A stretch of 64,000 nt of DNA from Stentor roeselii (Eukaryota > Ciliophora > Heterotrichea > Heterotrichida > Stentoridae). The notes beneath the pieces were generated by a model. It had not been told where the DNA came from. It saw nothing but the letters and a program-made list of their open reading frames with translations, and did no database searches. The stretch covers positions 85,141-149,140 of the forward strand of contig RSEH01000108.1 of assembly GCA_006503475.1 (NCBI GenBank), read 5' to 3'. Each line of letters opens with the position of its first letter. Within the stretch, counting starts at the first letter, position 1. The position numbers were made by a program, and so were the translations under genes. Positions 1 to 9,988 of this stretch are shown piece after piece.

Positions 1-5
1 AAATA

Positions 6-1151
6 ATGATCACAATCCTAAAGTACTACGGAATCCTCGAAGAGCACAAACGCCTTGCGCAGGTAAAATACGACCATTTAAAATCCGCAATTTCACTCAA
101 GTCAGAAATTGAAAAACTTTCAAGAAGAGTCTCAGAACTCTCTTCAGCTTTACTCTTCGAAACCTTTTCCAGCATAAAAGTCACGAAACTAGACCCAAAC
201 AGTCAACAATTCGCTCGTTGTGATAAAGCTGTCACTGATAACGTCAGGACCGGGCTTTTTAAAGACTCAGGTTTCGTATCTTTGAAACTTTGCGTTGCTT
301 TTAAACTGGACAACCCTGGACTTTTGAAATCTTTTGAAAAGAAAGTGAAAAGTAGTGAAAATTCTTTGTTGAAAGGACTTTTTCTTCCTGTTTCAAAGAA
401 ACAAATACCAACTGTTTGTATTTTTGGAGTGCAAACTAATGAGTTTATTAAAAATCATAGTAAAAGTGAGTATTTTAAAGCGATTTGTAGGATGCCGAAA
501 GAATTCACTGGCAGGACTCGAATTGAAGAGTTTCTTGTTAATTGTGAAGGGTTTGGAAACGACTTGTGTGGCTCGACGAGTTCGACTTTGATGAAAGATG
601 AGGGAAAAATAGCGAGTTCGAGTAATTGCTTGATTCTTTTAGTACTTTGTCGCGCTATTGTCCCCAGGGCGAAACAAGATTCAGGCTTTAATCCTGAGAC
701 CCAGGAATACAAAATAAACGACTTTTCAATGGTTTACCCGGAATACGTCTTGATCTGCACGAAGGAAAAAAACACTTTTGAAGTAGTTCCGAATAAACAC
801 TTCGTCATCCCTGTTAAAATCACAGAACTCAACTTAAAAGACCCAAACGCGAATAAAATGGGAGTTGAAACTTTTTACAGTTGTCTGAATAAAGCCTTTG
901 AAAATTCAAGTTCTCAAAGAAATAAGATGAAATCTGAAGTTTTATCGAGTTTTGACAGTTTTTGGAGCAGCAAGTTTAAAAAAGATTCAATGGTTACTGC
1001 GATACTTGAAAGTAAAAAACGATTTATAGAGAGACAAAGAATGGAAATAGAGAATCTTAAGAAAGAACTTATTATTCAACAGCGGTTCAGTGATTCTCTA
1101 CGTCAGATAAAATCAACTCGTTTCAAAACACAAGGTCCAAATGTATCTTAA
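6..1151 (+). CDS. Divergent PARP/ADP-ribosyltransferase-like protein, 381 aa, possibly 5'-truncated by window edge
   Basis: The open frame reaches the window edge, so the ATG at 6 may be internal. The order of landmarks follows the catalytic fold of poly(ADP-ribose) polymerases. A segment near residues 90-112 (SLKLCVAFKLDNPGLLKSFE) resembles the 'V..I.N..L...F' strand-helix before the catalytic core. A 'LILLVLCRAIV' strand resembles the 'MFLCRVLVG' strand. A late 'YPEYVLI' matches the 'YPEYLI' near the end of PARP catalytic domains. The histidine of the H-Y-E triad (usually in LFHGT) is not evident; the matching place reads IFGVQ. The C-terminal 60 residues are a basic coiled coil. If it is a PARP-fold protein it may be catalytically dead. 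Identity comes from motif order by eye and is uncertain. It converges on the TPR gene with 27 bp between stops. Confidence 0.5.
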   Translation: MITILKYYGILEEHKRLAQVKYDHLKSAISLKSEIEKLSRRVSELSSALLFETFSSIKVTKLDPNSQQFARCDKAVTDNVRTGLFKDSGFVSLKLCVAFKLDNPGLLKSFEKKVKSSENSLLKGLFLPVSKKQIPTVCIFGVQTNEFIKNHSKSEYFKAICRMPKEFTGRTRIEEFLVNCEGFGNDLCGSTSSTLMKDEGKIASSSNCLILLVLCRAIVPRAKQDSGFNPETQEYKINDFSMVYPEYVLICTKEKNTFEVVPNKHFVIPVKITELNLKDPNANKMGVETFYSCLNKAFENSSSQRNKMKSEVLSSFDSFWSSKFKKDSMVTAILESKKRFIERQRMEIENLKKELIIQQRFSDSLRQIKSTRFKTQGPNVS

Positions 1152-1178
1152 ATAACCTTTAATCTACCAAATATTCCA

Positions 1179-4160
1179 TTAATCATTATTCTGAAACACT
1201 TCCTGCATATTCCTCAGCAATCTATCACTTTCCCCTCTAGGCAAGCAAAGAGCTGATCGATACTTTTTAAAGTTTTCAATTCCTTCATCAAAAACGTCTT
1301 CTTCCTCAGCGGCCTCTTCTTCAGCAACTGATTCCGTGACAGTTTCACTGACAAGTTCTTGAACTTCATCAGTGAATTGAATCATTCCTTGAACGCGGTT
1401 AAGCCAGGGTGCTTCAGGTTTGCATTTAATATTCTTTAATAAAAACTGCTGTAAAATGCAAGGTTCGAAAGGAAAGTCAAGAGTCGGCATTTCAACTGAA
1501 GGCAATGAAAAAGAAGGTCTTACAAGTATCGGGTAAGCTCTTCCGATTTTCACTTGTTTCATTGGAAAAGTACTGGAAAAAGTTGATCGGGCTTCAAGAG
1601 GAAGGACTGAAACTTTCCCTGTTTGTTTCAAAAAGGAACTGACAAGTTCTCTGTCGAATTTAAAAGCTTCTTCAATGTACTCCTTTCCTTGGGACTCGTC
1701 TTCTAAGGCCAGGTGAAGGTACCCGACCAAGAAAAGGATCTTGCCTCTATCCGGTCCTTCTACCATATAAGCCAATTCATTGAGTTGGGTAAGTGCGGCT
1801 TCGTAGAACTCAGAAAGAACATTACTCAAAGCCAGGTTATAAACTATTTCAATCGTGTCATTATCCTGCGACTCCAAAAGACTCTGGTAAATCGTTTGCA
1901 GTGACGAGTAGTCCTCAGTGAAAAAATACCCAATCGCTAGAAACTTCTTAATTTCTCTTTTCGAAATCAAAAAACCTTCACTTAAATGCTCCTGTAAACT
2001 TTTCAACCCTTCTTTAAACTGACCTGCTTGGCAAAGTTCAAAAGCTTTCAGGGTGTTAAAGTCTTGTAAGATTTTTTTATCATTTTCAATCGCGAGGACT
2101 TCTGGAAGAGTTTCAATTGCAGATTTGAGGTCTCCAAGAATTAGAAAACATTTGACCTTCTGAAGAAGAGCAGGTCTTGTCCTTGCCTTTGCCAGAGAGT
2201 TATTGTAAGCTTTGATAGCGTCTTCGACTGAGTTGGTGAGTAACAACAAGTCCCCTGCATGGATGTGAACTGCAGGGTCTTCTGGGCTGAGATACAAAAG
2301 CTTCTGGTAGTCCGCATAGGCCAAGTTTGTGTCTTCTTTTATGAAAGCGCAGCGCCCGCGGTAAAGATGTCCTTGCGGCATGTTTTCATTCAGCTGGATC
2401 ACTGCTGAGAAGTCGTTAAGGGCTTCTTCGTAGTAACCTGAATTCGCGTAGCTTAGTCCACGGCATAAATAATGGAAAACGTTGTTGTCTTCGGCTTTTT
2501 CAATCGCAGTGTCGAGGTCTTTTATGCATTCTTCGTATTTTCCTTCGTAGTAACTCACGATTCCTTTGTAAAAAAGAAGGTCACTGTCACCCGGCTTTAA
2601 GTTTAAAGCAGAGTTTAACTCGATTATCGTCTTTTTACAGTCTTTTCGATCGAAGTGAAGAAATGACTCGTATATATAGGGCTCTGGGTTCTTTGGGTAA
2701 AGATCTTTCGCTTTTTGAAGCATTTCTAAACTTTGGTCTGGTCTTTTTTCGCTCGAGAGAATTGATTGGGAGATTAGAAAGTTAAATTCTGAGGCGGAAT
2801 CCAGCTTTTGAAGCTTTGAGGCCGTTGAAAGGTCTTTTACTGCTTTTTCGTGGAGTTCTTGAGCGGCATATGCGTAGCCTCGGAAGGTGTAACAGTTTCC
2901 GATGTACTCTTGGATTAGGGGATGGTTTTTTTTTATTATTTTGGTCAGGAGGACTGTACCGTCTTTGAACTTGCGTTTCATTAATGTGAGAATTGCTTCG
3001 ACGTAGTTGACCAGAATCTTTTGCTGCTTGATCTCAACATTGGTATCTGTAGCCCTTTGAAAAGTATGCATAGCGCCATAATAATCCTTTTGCTTAATCT
3101 TGATAGCACCCAAATCATAAATAGCCGCTCCACTAAACTTCCTGCCCACATCATACTTGACAACCTGTTCAAGACAAAGAGCAGCATCAGTCAAATTATC
3201 AGTACTAAGCTGTACAAGTGCCTTATAATAATAAGCTTCTGCCTCCAAAGGTGCAACCCTAATAGCTTTATTGAACTCTTTCAAGGCCTTTTTAAAATTA
3301 TTGCTTTCATAAAAAATCTTCCCTCTCCTCATAAAAGCTTGACTCGAGACATTCCTGCACTTTGCAGCGGAGGTCAAAACTTTCAAAGCATTCTGCTGAT
3401 CTCCCATAGCAATCAAAGCATCAGCAAGTCCAATATACGCATTTCCATCATCAGCGCAGAGACTAATAACCTTGTAAAAGTCGCTAATCGCCTTGTCCCA
3501 AATCTTCGAATGTGTTAAAAGTTGCCCCCGGGCAAGATACGCGTCTTTAAACTTTGGAAACTTGCTGACAGCCTTCGTCAATTGCCGCACAGCAGTCGGG
3601 TAATCATCAACAGCAACAAAACTCATCGCAAGGGCGATATAAGCGTTTTTTTCAAACAAGGGAAAATCCTGAACGAGACTCAGCAGGTCAGGGATGGCTT
3701 CCTTGTAAGACTGAAGCGAAATGTAACATTTTCCTCGCGAGTATAAAGCGGCAGGGTTGCTCGGCTCTTCTTTTATCAACTTGTTCAAATGAAGGATCGC
3801 GGACTTGAAGTTTGAATCTTTCATGTCACTTTGAGCCTTTTCTAAAAGGATTTGATTTGAGTCTTTTTTTGGAAGTTCTTTTTGGGTGAATTTTGGAATT
3901 GAACGGAAATTGCGATACTTGCCTAAAGACTTGTTTCGGGATTTTAAATGAGCGAATGAAATGTTTCGGGACTTGTCTCCGGTGAAGCTTTGGTTTTGTT
4001 GAACTGGCGCGTCGTTGTAGCAGGTGAAGGACTTGTTTATTTTTGGAGTGAATTTCTTCTCGGAATGTGTTCGGACTGACTTCGGGATACGGCTTGCAAG
4101 GGTCACTTTAGGCGGCTTTGACTGGATTCCTACTATTGGCGAAAAACCTCGGATTGACAT
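1179..4160 (-). CDS. Large TPR-repeat scaffold protein, 993 aa
   Basis: Intronless 993-residue protein. The first ~105 residues are basic and low in complexity. From about residue 108 to 850 it is an almost continuous row of 34-residue tetratricopeptide repeats with the usual W/L-G-Y-A-F-A-P pattern, for example 'AALYSRGKCYISLQSYKEA', 'DAYLARGQLL', 'NAYIGLADALIAMGD' and 'EAYYYKALVQLS'. The C-terminus is acidic (EEEAAEEEDVFDEG). TPR solenoids are protein-binding scaffolds; long ones are common in ciliary and chaperone complexes of ciliates, but nothing here names a partner. There is no signal peptide or membrane segment. The ATG at 4160 is the first in frame, and the 102-bp gap to the NSUN2 gene is AT-rich. 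Confidence 0.85.
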   Translation of the reverse strand: MSIRGFSPIVGIQSKPPKVTLASRIPKSVRTHSEKKFTPKINKSFTCYNDAPVQQNQSFTGDKSRNISFAHLKSRNKSLGKYRNFRSIPKFTQKELPKKDSNQILLEKAQSDMKDSNFKSAILHLNKLIKEEPSNPAALYSRGKCYISLQSYKEAIPDLLSLVQDFPLFEKNAYIALAMSFVAVDDYPTAVRQLTKAVSKFPKFKDAYLARGQLLTHSKIWDKAISDFYKVISLCADDGNAYIGLADALIAMGDQQNALKVLTSAAKCRNVSSQAFMRRGKIFYESNNFKKALKEFNKAIRVAPLEAEAYYYKALVQLSTDNLTDAALCLEQVVKYDVGRKFSGAAIYDLGAIKIKQKDYYGAMHTFQRATDTNVEIKQQKILVNYVEAILTLMKRKFKDGTVLLTKIIKKNHPLIQEYIGNCYTFRGYAYAAQELHEKAVKDLSTASKLQKLDSASEFNFLISQSILSSEKRPDQSLEMLQKAKDLYPKNPEPYIYESFLHFDRKDCKKTIIELNSALNLKPGDSDLLFYKGIVSYYEGKYEECIKDLDTAIEKAEDNNVFHYLCRGLSYANSGYYEEALNDFSAVIQLNENMPQGHLYRGRCAFIKEDTNLAYADYQKLLYLSPEDPAVHIHAGDLLLLTNSVEDAIKAYNNSLAKARTRPALLQKVKCFLILGDLKSAIETLPEVLAIENDKKILQDFNTLKAFELCQAGQFKEGLKSLQEHLSEGFLISKREIKKFLAIGYFFTEDYSSLQTIYQSLLESQDNDTIEIVYNLALSNVLSEFYEAALTQLNELAYMVEGPDRGKILFLVGYLHLALEDESQGKEYIEEAFKFDRELVSSFLKQTGKVSVLPLEARSTFSSTFPMKQVKIGRAYPILVRPSFSLPSVEMPTLDFPFEPCILQQFLLKNIKCKPEAPWLNRVQGMIQFTDEVQELVSETVTESVAEEEAAEEEDVFDEGIENFKKYRSALCLPRGESDRLLRNMQEVFQNND

Positions 4161-4262
4161 TTGAATGAATTATGGGAAATGGAAGGGATGAAAGACTGTT
4201 GATAGGGTTATTTGAGGTTTTTGGAGGATGGGATTTTTTTTGGGTTTTGTGGGATTTTTTAT

Positions 4263-6029
4263 CTAGTTAGTTATTTTTAGATCTGGGTACCTGATGTAAA
4301 GACTGTCGATATGCTCCTTCGGAACCACTGTCTGGAATTTCTCTTCACTAACCTTCAACACCAGAACCTCTTCTCCAATACTCTGAAAAGTCATCAAATA
4401 ATACCCAACAGCCAACTCTTTAAACTCCTTACTTTCAAAAAATCCAGTCTTAAGAAGAGTTTTCAAATAATCCAAATTCTCTGAAGCCAGCCTATTCTTA
4501 CAAACAAATTTCGAAATAAACGGCAAAGCATCTTGATGTGGGCGATAACTACAAAGCGCCTTACTCGGTTTATGCTTATTTTTGGTAAACGAGCAAACTC
4601 CAACATTAAGAATTTTCAGTACTTTCGATTCAGGACGTGTGAGAAACTCTTTCACCTCAGGTGAAACAAAAAACAAGTTTTTCAAGTTTTTAGTCTTCGT
4701 AGTCAACAATAAGTCCAAAGCATGATTAGGAAGTCCGAAGACATTAACGATATTTTCACGATCATCTCCATCTTCAAGAGGAATAAACTCAGGCTGATCA
4801 AGTTCAATAATTTTTCTTCTTTTTTTCGGTTTTTCATTACTTTCAACAGGTTGTTCTTTGATATCCTCAAACTCTTCCAGTTCCCTAACAATTCCGACCT
4901 TTTTCCTAAAAAGTCCAATATAAAATCCTCCTGTATTCTGATCATGTGGGTAAAGCCTAATCGTTCTTTCAAGTCCAGGTATAACATTAGAAGGAAACAT
5001 AGAAGGCCTAATACTCTTAATATTTTCAGGTACTTGTGAAAAATCAGAATATTCAATAAACGGGTTAATTTCCTTGTCCTTCGCATTTCCAAGGACTTTC
5101 CAGGTCTTCTGCCCGGGCCTAAAGACAAGTCCAGGACAAATCCTTGCAAGTAATTCAGGCAAATCGATAATTTCAAGGTCGAATTCCTGAGCGACAACAT
5201 TGACCACAGCTTCATCTTCAATAGGGTTCAAAGAGCACGTCGAGTAACAAATAAATCCTCCAGGCCTAACCAGTTGAGCCCCTCTTCTAAAGATATTAAT
5301 TTGCAGAGGGTGTAAATCTTGCCCATCTTTAACCTTCCACTTCCTCCACTTAGAAGGAATTTTCCGAATGGCTCCATCTCCAGAGCAAGGAACGTCACAG
5401 AGCACCTTGTCAAACTGAAAGTCAATTCTCGGAAAGCACTGAGCAGCATGGTTCACAACGACCATTGAGCTGGTATTGCTGCGATGAAGCTGGTGAATCA
5501 ACATAAACGCTCGATTTGTGTCAACGTCATTCGCAACGACCATGCCTGACCCGCCCATCAATTCAATCAGTTGAGCTGTTTTAGAACCTGGAGCTGCGCA
5601 CATGTCTAAAACCTTTTCATTTGCCTGAGGCTGTAGAACTAGAGGAGGCAACATCGAGACCAGCTCTTGACGAGTGATCAGGCCGGAATCGTTTGCTTTT
5701 TGAAGAAATGTGTGAAATTCTTTCACGTTTTCTTGCTTTCGGAGCTCTGAACGGTTACTGTTCACTTGCCATACCAGGTTGTCTGGGTACCACGGTATTG
5801 GCTCTAGTTTTAAAGTTGTTGAGGAGGAGGAGGAGATTGATGAGAGAAGGGATTTGTAGTTGTTGTGATGAGGGTTCACTCGGAATGTCACTGGAAGCTG
5901 AGATTGCAGAATTGACCAGAAAGATGAGAAGTCTGAGGAGGAAAGGTCGAGAACTTGACGGTAGTACTCTTGCATTAATGGGTTTGATTTGTTTGTGGTG
6001 TAGTTGTCTTGTTCTTGCTTCACATCCAT
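4263..6029 (-). CDS. NSUN2: NSUN2/Trm4-type tRNA (cytosine-5)-methyltransferase, 588 aa
   Basis: SAM-dependent RNA m5C methyltransferase of the NOL1/NOP2/Sun family, closest in layout to NSUN2 (Trm4). The N-terminus 'MQEYYRQVL...LPVTFRVN' matches the NSUN2 entry motif, and 'PWYPDNLVWQVN' is the family's PWYP..LAW block. The SAM-binding loop is DMCAAPGSK at residues 142-150. The two cysteines of the mechanism are both present: C215 in DVPCSGDG (release) and C265 in YSTCSLNPIEDE (nucleophile). The C-terminal third carries a basic KPKKRRK stretch and a PUA-like region typical of NSUN2. Expected role is methylation of the tRNA variable loop and other sites in the nucleus. The length is a little below animal NSUN2. 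No introns are visible. Confidence 0.95.
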   Translation of the reverse strand: MDVKQEQDNYTTNKSNPLMQEYYRQVLDLSSSDFSSFWSILQSQLPVTFRVNPHHNNYKSLLSSISSSSSTTLKLEPIPWYPDNLVWQVNSNRSELRKQENVKEFHTFLQKANDSGLITRQELVSMLPPLVLQPQANEKVLDMCAAPGSKTAQLIELMGGSGMVVANDVDTNRAFMLIHQLHRSNTSSMVVVNHAAQCFPRIDFQFDKVLCDVPCSGDGAIRKIPSKWRKWKVKDGQDLHPLQINIFRRGAQLVRPGGFICYSTCSLNPIEDEAVVNVVAQEFDLEIIDLPELLARICPGLVFRPGQKTWKVLGNAKDKEINPFIEYSDFSQVPENIKSIRPSMFPSNVIPGLERTIRLYPHDQNTGGFYIGLFRKKVGIVRELEEFEDIKEQPVESNEKPKKRRKIIELDQPEFIPLEDGDDRENIVNVFGLPNHALDLLLTTKTKNLKNLFFVSPEVKEFLTRPESKVLKILNVGVCSFTKNKHKPSKALCSYRPHQDALPFISKFVCKNRLASENLDYLKTLLKTGFFESKEFKELAVGYYLMTFQSIGEEVLVLKVSEEKFQTVVPKEHIDSLYIRYPDLKITN

Positions 6030-6893
6030 TTTTATTTTTGGGAGAGTGCTTTAGGATTTTGGGAAGTTTTAGGGGTTGTTTTGTTGTTTGGATTTTTGAT
6101 GGGGTATTTTGTTTTTTAGGAAAGTAGGATTTTAGTAATAGGGTTTTTTTAAGATTTGTTTTTCAAGTTTGAATTATTAGAATGAAGTTTATTGGGAAAT
6201 TTTTTAAGGTTTTTACAGGAGAAGATATAGTACTTTTTAAGGTTATGGTCGGGGTTAGACAGGAAGTGACTTTAAAGTTTTGATTCAGGTATTCTTTATG
6301 AAACATGCATAAAATTTCATTTCTCTTATGTTTTCAATTCTGTTTTATATATAGAGTCTAAGTCTTACTTCTTAAAGGCCGATTACTTGCTTGTAAATGT
6401 TTCATTTCTTCTTTAAGAATTTAAATTTTTAAGCTAATAATTAAATAACCATTAAATTTCCCCTTTATACTCTAGCCTATTTTTTTAACGGATCTTACCT
6501 TAATCAAACTTTAGACTCATAAATTGATTAGAAATATTTCTGAGTTAAATTGTTTTTTACATATTTAATCTTTTAAATAGTAATTCTTAAGACCTCTTTT
6601 ATTTTGCTAGAGCTCCGCTGATTTCTGATATGCCTCTTGACTATCTATTATAGTCTTTATAAGATTCCCATTGATTCAAGAGTTATTCCTTGTTCCAGTG
6701 AAATTCCCTGTATAAAATACTTCTATAAGTCTAAAAATATCCAATATTACTTATTAACTAAAACAATCAACAATTTCATGAACTTAACTACATTAACTAT
6801 TCTCAAATCATGTAAACATAAATTTATCAATAAATCTTTCTCTTTAAAATCCAAAAAAAAACTTCTCTTCAAAAGTTATTTAACCCTAAAACT
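6030..6893. other. AT-rich intergenic region, 864 bp
   Basis: This lies between the 5' end of the NSUN2 gene and the 3' end of the small membrane-protein gene. It is rich in short A and T runs. A 119-codon open frame from 6637 to 6996 on the + strand has low-complexity composition and overlaps the opposite-strand gene, so I do not regard it as coding. No RNA gene, repeat or mobile element is visible. Confidence 0.6.
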
Positions 6894-7268
6894 CTACTCC
6901 TTACTTTCTTCCCTAATCCCTTCCAATTCCAGTATCTCGTTCATTTCCCTCAAAGCAGCCCTTCTCTTTTCAAAAGCATTCAAATTCTTATCATAATGTA
7001 CACTCTTAGTATTACAATAAGGATCAAACAAGAAAGTCCTACAAATTCCATAAATCGAAGAAACAGTCCAAAAGATCATCAAGTCCCTAAACAAGATCTT
7101 AACATTCCACAACTTAAACCTCTTCATGCCCTGCGAGTTGTAATAAGTAAAAACCAAGGCAAAAGGCGAAATGAAGAAAACCGAGAAAGGAATACTCCAG
7201 CACATCATATGCCTGCACTTAGGAAGCAAAAGACTACTGATGACTGGAATATTCGAATTATTTTCCAT
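6894..7268 (-). CDS. Small membrane protein with two predicted TM helices, 124 aa, unknown function
   Basis: I start at the ATG at 7268 (MENNSNIP). The open frame reaches 7292 only through a TTG codon. Two hydrophobic segments are visible, about residues 25-43 (SIPFSVFFISPFALVF) and 62-82 (LMIFWTVSSIYGICRTFLF), separated by a basic loop. A charged tail follows (FEKRRAALREMNEILELEG...). The sequence is protein-like throughout, unlike the antisense frame. The start lies 30 bp from the start of the divergent PKG gene, so the two must share a very short promoter. I do not recognise the family. Confidence 0.7.
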   Translation of the reverse strand: MENNSNIPVISSLLLPKCRHMMCWSIPFSVFFISPFALVFTYYNSQGMKRFKLWNVKILFRDLMIFWTVSSIYGICRTFLFDPYCNTKSVHYDKNLNAFEKRRAALREMNEILELEGIREESKE

Positions 7269-7298
7269 ATTATCTACTCCCAAATAATTCAAGTAATA

Positions 7299-9962
7299 AT
7301 GGGAAGTTGTTCAGGGAAAAATCGAAAAAAGCCTGAGGTCCAAGTGATCCAAACTGAAGGCCAGCCTTTAAAGCGAAACGAAATTCACCAAATGACCAGG
7401 AAAAACTTCAAACAAAAGGCTCCAGTCTTCGATAAACGGCTACCGAACCGTGAAACAGACGAAGCTGTAACAGCCAAGATATTTGACAAGAAGAAGTCTG
7501 AGCAAGACCTGAAACTTATAAATAGTTCCTTGTCTCGACACTTCATTTTCAACAGCTTGAGTGAACAGCAAAGGGGACTCATCATTGAAAGGCTCAAGTT
7601 CTATGAAATCGAACCGGCTCAGGTCATTTTTGAGCAAAACACGAAAGGGTCTAGTTATTTTATCATTGCCTCTGGAAGGGTTGAGGTTTTAATCAATAAT
7701 GAAAGAAAAAATACTTTGAAATCTGGAGATAGTTTCGGTGAAATGGCACTTTTGCATGATACGCCGAGATCTGCTACTATTAGGACTTTGGTTAGATGTA
7801 CTTTGTGGTCGGTTGATCGCCAGACTTTTAGAAGTACTTTGGAGGAAATGAATAAGAAGAATTATTCGGAAAATCTTGCTTTTATCAATAGTGTCAATGT
7901 TTTTGAAAGATTAACTGAGAAACAAAAGGAAGATCTTGTGGTTTCTTTGAATTTACAGAAATTTCCTAATGGCTCACGTGTGGTAAACGAAGGTGATTCC
8001 GGTGATTTATTCTATATAATAAAAGAAGGCTCTGTAGTCTGTTCTCAAAGAGGAAAAGACCTGCGAACCCTGGGCAAAGGAAGTTATTTCGGAGAGCAAT
8101 CTCTTTACTATGGTTCAACTCGAACAGCCTCAGTAGTAGCAGCAGAAGACGTAACCCTTTTAGCTCTGGGGCAGCAAAGCCTGAAAGAGTGTTTAGGAGA
8201 CAACCTTCCCTTGATAATTTACAGAAACTCCATTCAAATCGCATTCAGCAAAAACGAATTGATGAAGAAACTTTCCAAAGACCAGCAAGAAAGTTTGTTT
8301 AATGAGATGCAGATTCAAAGTTTCAGTGAGAGAAGCGTGGTGATTCCATCAGGAACTAGCAAAAAGCAAGGAATTTATGTGATTGTCAAAGGAAGTCTTT
8401 TGAATGAGAGAGACTCGTCACAGGTTTATCAGCTTCATGATATCATTGGAGATAATGAAATGATCAAAGAAATTGATGGAAGTTTCGATGCTAACTGGCT
8501 GGCTCAAGGTGAAGTGGACATCACATTCATTTCAAGTTCAGGTTTCTTCAACTCCATCGGTGGGGACTACGAGCAAGTAACAGCTCTAAACGAAGCAATC
8601 GGTATCCTAAAAAGAGTCCAACTTTTCAAAGGTCTAAACAACGACCAGATGACTCGTCTGGCCCAAGTCCTAACAATCCAAGACTTCAACGACGGAGAAA
8701 CAATCGTAGGTCAGAACAAGCCTGGAGAAAACTTCTACCTAGTAAAATCCGGTAAAGTAGACATCATAAAAGACTCGCAAGTTCTTCGAAGCATCACAAA
8801 AAACGACTACTTCGGCGAGCGTTCTCTTCTTTTCGACGAAGTCAGAACAGCGAGTGTAGTAGCTCGAAAAAAAGTGCAATGTTGGGTGATGACCAAAAGA
8901 GACTTCATAAGCATCTTAAACGAAAACATCCGGAAACAATTAATGCACCGAATAGACTTACAAGACGATAAAATCCTTCTCTCCGACCTGATCATTGTAA
9001 AAACCTTAGGCAACGGCATGTTCGGAAACGTCTTTCTCGTAGTTCACAAAGAAAAACGCACAGTCTACGCTCTTAAAGCTGTTGACCGTCGGAAGATATC
9101 AGCTTACGAGATCGAGGAAAATATTGTCTTAGAACGAAAGATCCTTCTCCAGCTCGACCATTCCTTGATAGTCAAACTAGTTCGAACCTTTAAAGACTCA
9201 AAACGTCTTTACTTCTTAATGGAGTACATTCGCGGCCTTGACCTTTTCGACGTTCTTCGCAAGTTACAACTATTAAAAGAATGTGATGCACGGTTTTACT
9301 TCGGTTGCATCACGAATATTGTTGAACATCTTCATGAACGTGAAATTCTCTTCCGTGACTTGAAACCTGAAAATATCGTGATTGACTCTGTGGGGTACCC
9401 GAAGCTTATCGACTTCGGCACCGCGAAGTTCCTTCGCGGAAGGACTTATACAATAGTCGGGACTCCTCATTACATGGCCCCTGAAGTGGTCACTGGCCAT
9501 GGCTACGGCCTTCCCGCTGACTACTGGACTATGGGCATCATGCTCTTCGAGTTCATGTTCGGATACGTTCCTTTCGGCGAGGACGAAAGCGACCCTTACA
9601 GCATCTACGAAAGAGTCATTGAAAGACGACTGGTCTTCCCACAGTGGGTGGACAATAAAAACAAAGTAAAAGAATTCGTCGGACAATTACTCAGCAAAAA
9701 CCCAGCAAGTCGCCTTGGAGGCAGTTTCGAGAAGTTCAAGTCAAACGCCTGGTTTATTGGACTTAACTGGGATAAAATCAATACTAAAGAACTCAAAGCG
9801 CCTTATGTTCCAAGTCTCGGCTCGATTGACTTGGAAGTCGAGGCGGCCATTGCGAGTGGGAAGAACTTGGAAGAATTTATCATGAAAATAGAAAATTCAG
9901 AAGAAATCCCGAAAACTAAGAGAAAAAGTCAACCACCTGCAGGGTGGGATGAGGACTTTTAA
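7299..9962 (+). CDS. cGMP-dependent protein kinase, alveolate type with four cyclic-nucleotide domains, 887 aa
   Basis: I choose the ATG at 7299, which gives MGSCSGKNRKK, a glycine-2/cysteine-4 N-terminus suited to myristoylation and palmitoylation. The open frame continues 303 bp upstream but only as antisense to the neighbour. Four cyclic-nucleotide-binding domains lie near residues 81-190, 199-305, 315-425 and 437-545. Domains 1, 2 and 4 carry the phosphate-binding cassette (FGEMALLHDTPRSAT, FGEQSLYYGSTRTAS, FGERSLLFDEVRTAS); domain 3 lacks it. The AGC-family kinase domain spans about 563-820 with GNGMFGNV, K593, RDLKPEN (D687), DFG 705-707 and MAPE. A C-terminal extension follows. Four cNBDs with a degenerate third is the known layout of apicomplexan and other alveolate PKG. 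It acts in cGMP signalling, probably at membranes. Confidence 0.93.
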   Translation: MGSCSGKNRKKPEVQVIQTEGQPLKRNEIHQMTRKNFKQKAPVFDKRLPNRETDEAVTAKIFDKKKSEQDLKLINSSLSRHFIFNSLSEQQRGLIIERLKFYEIEPAQVIFEQNTKGSSYFIIASGRVEVLINNERKNTLKSGDSFGEMALLHDTPRSATIRTLVRCTLWSVDRQTFRSTLEEMNKKNYSENLAFINSVNVFERLTEKQKEDLVVSLNLQKFPNGSRVVNEGDSGDLFYIIKEGSVVCSQRGKDLRTLGKGSYFGEQSLYYGSTRTASVVAAEDVTLLALGQQSLKECLGDNLPLIIYRNSIQIAFSKNELMKKLSKDQQESLFNEMQIQSFSERSVVIPSGTSKKQGIYVIVKGSLLNERDSSQVYQLHDIIGDNEMIKEIDGSFDANWLAQGEVDITFISSSGFFNSIGGDYEQVTALNEAIGILKRVQLFKGLNNDQMTRLAQVLTIQDFNDGETIVGQNKPGENFYLVKSGKVDIIKDSQVLRSITKNDYFGERSLLFDEVRTASVVARKKVQCWVMTKRDFISILNENIRKQLMHRIDLQDDKILLSDLIIVKTLGNGMFGNVFLVVHKEKRTVYALKAVDRRKISAYEIEENIVLERKILLQLDHSLIVKLVRTFKDSKRLYFLMEYIRGLDLFDVLRKLQLLKECDARFYFGCITNIVEHLHEREILFRDLKPENIVIDSVGYPKLIDFGTAKFLRGRTYTIVGTPHYMAPEVVTGHGYGLPADYWTMGIMLFEFMFGYVPFGEDESDPYSIYERVIERRLVFPQWVDNKNKVKEFVGQLLSKNPASRLGGSFEKFKSNAWFIGLNWDKINTKELKAPYVPSLGSIDLEVEAAIASGKNLEEFIMKIENSEEIPKTKRKSQPPAGWDEDF

Positions 9963-9988
9963 GTATTCAGCTATTTTAATTCTAACAG

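Noticed and set aside
3021-3518. 165-codon + strand frame
   Set aside because: Antisense shadow of the TPR gene with unnatural composition.
6637-6996. 119-codon + strand frame
   Set aside because: Low-complexity Ser/Leu/Ile composition from AT-rich DNA, overlapping the antisense small membrane-protein gene that reads better.
6996-7298. N-terminal 101-codon extension of the PKG frame
   Set aside because: It is antisense to the divergent membrane-protein gene; MGSCSG at 7299 is a typical PKG-type lipidated start.
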